Shown: positions 60,240-64,000 of the stretch, piece by piece
Layout: each line of letters opens with the position of its first letter
Numbering within the stretch: position 1 is the first letter of the stretch
DNA from: Dysidea avara
Lineage: Eukaryota; Porifera; Demospongiae; Dictyoceratida; Dysideidae
Assembly: GCF_963678975.1 (NCBI RefSeq)
Contig: NC_089276.1
Location: 4,117,098-4,181,097, forward strand
Direction of reading: 5' to 3'
DNA length: 64,000 nucleotides
Made by a program: the position numbers and the translations under genes
Notes under the pieces: model-generated
The model's database searches: none
Told to the model about the DNA's origin: nothing
The model's input: only the letters and a program-made list of their open reading frames with translations

Positions 60240-62340
60240 CCGTTCTTTCATGCCAGGATACATAAAAACACACAAAGATAAGTACAAAATGAAAAACACA
60301 AAAAATGATAAGTACAAAACAACAAAAAGTTAGACAATCAAATATATACACACACTAACTATTATTAGTCAGGTAGTAAGACTTAATTAACGAGACAAAC
60401 TCCCCATGCTTGTGGGGCACATCAAATGGCAATTCATTCCACCAGCAGTGGCACTATGTCTGAAATACAGCTGTGTTCTAACTAGGGCTCAAACAAATTG
60501 TGGTTTACTGTATTCGAATAGTTGCTCAGCTCTTACGAGATTAGTCGAATAATCGGTGTAAGGTTTCATTGTTATGAATGCAATTCAGTAATCAATGCGG
60601 CCACTACCAAGAAGCCTACAAATAACCACAAACAGGTTTGTGGCTTCGTATGAATAACTTACTGAGAAGAAGAGATACCAATGTGCACTTTCTGAAAGGA
60701 TTATCACAGCGATATTGTGATAGAAAGTGTTTATAACAAAGTAGAAGTACCTGGAGTAAGCTTCACTATCACTGACAGCTAATCACGTGCCACTATATAA
60801 TGATCACGTGCGAATAATCCTTTGTTAATTTTATGATTCAGCTACAATGCGAATGAATATTAATCCGAATATTCAGCTAATCGTTTGAGCCCTAGTTTTA
60901 ACCAGGTGACAATGAAGACCGTTAGCAAAATAGTCCTTACATTGAGTGTTATGGGTATGTGAGCAGCAAATATTATTGGAGGGTGCAGTTGCAGGCACTG
61001 GCAAGCAGAATAGTGATGGTGACGTGTTGCCAAGCTACAGATCTTGATTCCTTCAGATATGTTAGGCCAACCAAGCTGTCCAAACAGTACATATATACAG
61101 CCAAACTTTTTAAGAGATCAAACCATCCTCACTGCCCTATTCTGTTTATGCTGTAAGCAGCCAACTTGTTGGTTGGCAAGAGGTGGCGACAGAGCATACC
61201 TGATATGTGGTAAAATCATTCAAGACTCCATCAACACCTTAAGAAGTGAAACATGAAGATTTTTGTGATTGAGATATAAATAGTAAGAACACTTGTGACA
61301 CACATTAGACACCTGAGCATTCCACTGAAGACAATAGTCACAAATTAGCGTTGTTGTGTGACGGCTTTAAGAGGCTGGTCATCAATCATAACAGGAGGAT
61401 ATACTGACTTATTTTTGTTGTGCTTGGAAGAGAGCCACATCACACTTGATTTGCTAATGTTAAGACGCATCTTTCTCTGGGAAATCCACTTAGAAATGAG
61501 CTCTAGGTCATGAGATAACTTCTCCACTTCTTCACAAGTACTGCCAGAACAAATTAGAGCAGAAAACTGCAAAAGGTTACCATGGTGCACCTGGGAGGGC
61601 ATGTCATTGACATATACTAGAAACAGAAGCGGCCCAAAGGCACTTCTCTGTGGTAGACCTATACAAACAGGTATTCAAGATTAAAAAGAGTCCTTGGTAT
61701 TAACTCACTGCAAACAATTGGTCAAGTAATCAGTAAACCAAGCTGTTTCAGTTCTATGAAACCCTACACTATTTAAACGTTGCAACAGTAGTAAATGATC
61801 AAACAAGTCAAATGCCTTCCTAAGATAAGGAAAGCTGAGCACACAACTTTGTAATGGTCTAAAGCACATACAACGAAGTTGATGACAAACAGAAGTATTT
61901 GCTCTGTAGATCAACCATGATGGTAGGCCCCCTGGTGAAGACTTAATAATTGATTTGTTTCAAAGTAAAATTCAAGCTGGGAAGCAACAAATTTCTCAAG
62001 AATCTTAGCAACAATGGACACCACAGAAATGGGGCAAAAGTTTGATGGATCGTATTGTGGACCACATTTAAGGACAGGTGTAACATTACTTTTCTTCCAC
62101 TCATCTGGAACTGTAGTAGTACGTAGACACGCTATATAACTTGGTTAAGGGAACTGCAGTCATTTCCCTCAACTGATAAGCCATCAGGGCTTGTAGACTT
62201 CATTTGAGATGCTAAAGAGCAACTTCACAGATAAGCCTGGATTGATTTAAAATGAAAAGATGTTGATTCACACGTAGTATCAGGAACAAATGTGGAGGAG
62301 GGTTGGGTCAGTGCAACATCACAAAAAAATTCATTCACAG
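60240..62340 (-). pseudogene. LINE ORF2 reverse transcriptase remnant
   Basis: Minus-strand pieces in different frames, in order: VTPVLKCGPQYDPSNFCPIS with VAKILEKFVASQLEFY (about 62090-61960), LRKAFDLFDHLLLLQRLNSV (about 61830-61770), GLPQRSAFGPLLFLVYVNDM (about 61660-61600), then LLQFSALIC. There the catalytic FADD-type block should be, but it is deleted. KMRLNISKS follows. After an inserted MITE comes the C-terminal WNELPFDVPHKHGEFVSLIK near 60440. This is a jockey/CR1/L2-like non-LTR element, dead. Confidence 0.82.
60483..60894. mobile_element. hAT MITE nested in the LINE, 412 bp
   Basis: Ends TAGGGCTCAAAC at both sides (inverted), flanked by GTTCTAAC (60475-60482) and GTTTTAAC (60895-60902), 7 of 8 identical. 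It interrupts the LINE, so it inserted later. Confidence 0.9.
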
Positions 62341-63189
62341 AATCTATTCAAAGCTCAGAATTGATGCCTCCTTCCATCTGCTTCTGTCTTCTAAATACTA
62401 GTTAAAGCACTGCATGCAATATGGAAAAAAAATAGCACCGGACGTGGGCGAGAGACTATTACAGCACGAGGCAAAGCCAAGTGCTCTATTCGGCTTGAGA
62501 CATTCCAGAGTGCTATTTTTTATATATATTGCACGAGCGTGGCAGTGCTTTAACTGGTGTAAAGTGCTTTCTGGTTTTCTTTGCTTGGAGTGTTCATTTT
62601 GTAGATTCACTTTTCAGCCATCAGACAATCAGTAAGTGTCTATATAGTACAAGTTTGATCATAAAACAACCAGATAGCATTGTTTTTGGCTACTTCTGGC
62701 AATTTAAAATGTTATGCACGTTATCAACAGTGCTGTATTTCTATACATAGCACTGTATTTTCCTTTCAGTGCTGTATGGAAATAACAGCACTCTTCATTT
62801 GATCTTCACCCACGCAAGTGCTTTGATAACCATATTGATGCCTGACCATAAATTACCTGTAATGCTTTGGTTGCTTATAAAATCTTTTTCTGTGATTGTT
62901 TTTAATATTGCTATTATTCTCTGTTGGATTACAAAGGTCATCAAAAACAATGTACTTCCAAGTCTATGGAATCAAATTTTGTGTCGGATTATGGAGTACA
63001 GAGAGAGGATTCTGGATTATGTAGGTATCGGTTTAGAGAAGTTTGACTAAATACATACATTTAAAATGGCAATCACTTTGCCTATAGTTAACAAGATCAG
63101 AGCTGTGAAGTACAAAGTACACCCATTTGCAATGAAGCAATACACTGATGTTTGTTAACTGCTAGATGAATACTGAATAGTTGCTGTGC

Positions 63190-63570
63190 ATGTAACTTGA
63201 TATCAAGTGTGTCATGCAGCCAAGAAAGTTGACGTGCCACACTATCCGTATATTTACAGGAAGAAAACAGCATTTTCACGTAGCTCCGTGCTTCCTTCTT
63301 GAATTAGAATGGTTTTTGTATTGCAAATGCCCTCCACTTTCACATACCAAATTTGTGCAAGATTGTCTAATGCAATGATGAAACACGAGCCCCTCAAAAC
63401 TACTTTATAAATGAGAATTCTAGCTGAAATCTACTCATAGTAAAAAAAAGTTTATAATTTCATAAATCTACCAATGGAAAATCTAGAACATCCTATGTGT
63501 GTTCTATTGGAAATCCTCAAAAATGCGTGCGCTCTATTAGAACATTACAAAAGTATAATCATATAAACTA
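63190..63570. mobile_element. Shortened copy of the 29460-30410 repeat
   Basis: Shares GTGTGTCATGCAGCCAAGA, TATATTTACAGGAAGAAAA, AATCTACCAATGGAAAATC and GCGCTCTATTAGAACATT with the longer copy. It lacks the middle part, including the tRNA-like piece. Confidence 0.7.
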
Positions 63571-64000
63571 TTACAATACTTTTGTGACTTCTCTAGTATT
63601 TTGTCAAATCAAAGCTGATATCATGGCCATATATTTAAGTACCAATCGACAGGGTGGTACACTACAGTTAAGACCTACTCGAGTCAATTGTCATTATCAT
63701 AATCATCACAATAAGTGCTATGTTAGCAAACTTGTGACAACAGGCTGGAAATCATAAAAGATGTGCAGGATTTGCTTTGCTAAAAAAGTTGAGGAACTGC
63801 ACCTTATCATGTTTTGTATGAAAAATTGAGATACTCTAATAGAACAGTCACTGCAAACTAAAATCCTAATAGACAAATAGTACAATCATGCATACCTAAC
63901 TTGGAAGGAATTTATATTATTATAAAATACAAGCCACAAAGCCAGTTTATGGTGGACTTTGGGAGTATTTGTATAAAAAGGGTGCGGCCTTTAAAATCCT

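Larger units (their letters stand above)
58302..64000. other. Repeat-rich upstream intron of gene 1
   Basis: No exon of gene 1 is recognised here, so its upstream domains and start lie beyond the window. Contents: MITE 58425-58628, motif-bearing repeat 59405-59610, LINE RT remnant with nested hAT MITE 60240-62340, repeat copy 63190-63570 and a MITE edge at 63910-64000. The stretches 58640-59400 and 62400-63180 hold nothing I can identify. Confidence 0.55.

Noticed and set aside
58302-64000. Signal peptide or further ectodomain exons of gene 1
   Set aside because: ORFs such as 58904-58683 have no Ig or FN3 pattern and no suitable splice borders, so the 5' part is taken to lie outside the window.

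Overview
This is eukaryotic, metazoan DNA: AT-rich, with spliced genes (GT-AG introns from about 50 nt to several kb), microsatellites, tRNA-derived SINEs, decayed LINEs and many small DNA transposons. The genes are receptor-type protein tyrosine phosphatases (RPTPs) built from Ig, FN3 and PTP domains. The mix of tiny introns and this receptor type suggests an early-branching invertebrate such as a sponge. That placement is an impression, not proven here.

All genes lie on the minus strand, head to tail. Gene 1 (58301 down to 47833; its 5' end is beyond the window) encodes FN3 repeats, a membrane-proximal RPTP ectodomain, a transmembrane helix, a cytosolic Ig-like domain, an intact PTP domain (D1) and a degenerate second one (D2). 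Only 343 bp after its stop, gene 2 starts (47489 down to 11118). I modelled it as 41 exons and 8307 nt of CDS, in frame throughout, 2768 residues. It has a signal peptide, one Ig, a Ser/Thr/Pro-rich linker, three Ig domains, then SEVEN tandem copies of a two-exon Ig pair (14 almost identical Ig exons over 22.7 kb), three FN3 domains, a TM helix, a cytosolic Ig-like domain, and D1 and D2. D1 has WPE and a G-to-D change in the P-loop. D2 has lost the P-loop Arg and the KNRY segment. Gene 3 (2136 down to 1663, continuing off the left edge) has a signal peptide and a first Ig domain resembling that of gene 2.

The most notable features are the homogenised Ig-pair array, whose exons are nearly identical while the introns between them have diverged; the symmetric 1-1 phase of every array exon; and, in both genes, an Ig domain on the cytoplasmic side that lacks the canonical cysteine pair. 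Gene 1 looks like an active receptor phosphatase. Gene 2 looks like a catalytically weakened or dead relative with a hugely expanded, potentially polymorphic ectodomain.

The rest is repeat-rich. There are four non-autonomous hAT elements with 8-bp target duplications, two TA-flanked MITEs, a 573-bp element with near-perfect 44-bp ends, foldback elements, a 2-kb decayed DDE transposon, LINE ORF1 and RT remnants, SINEs, satellites, and a large imperfect inverted repeat at about 2.3-9.5 kb between genes 3 and 2.
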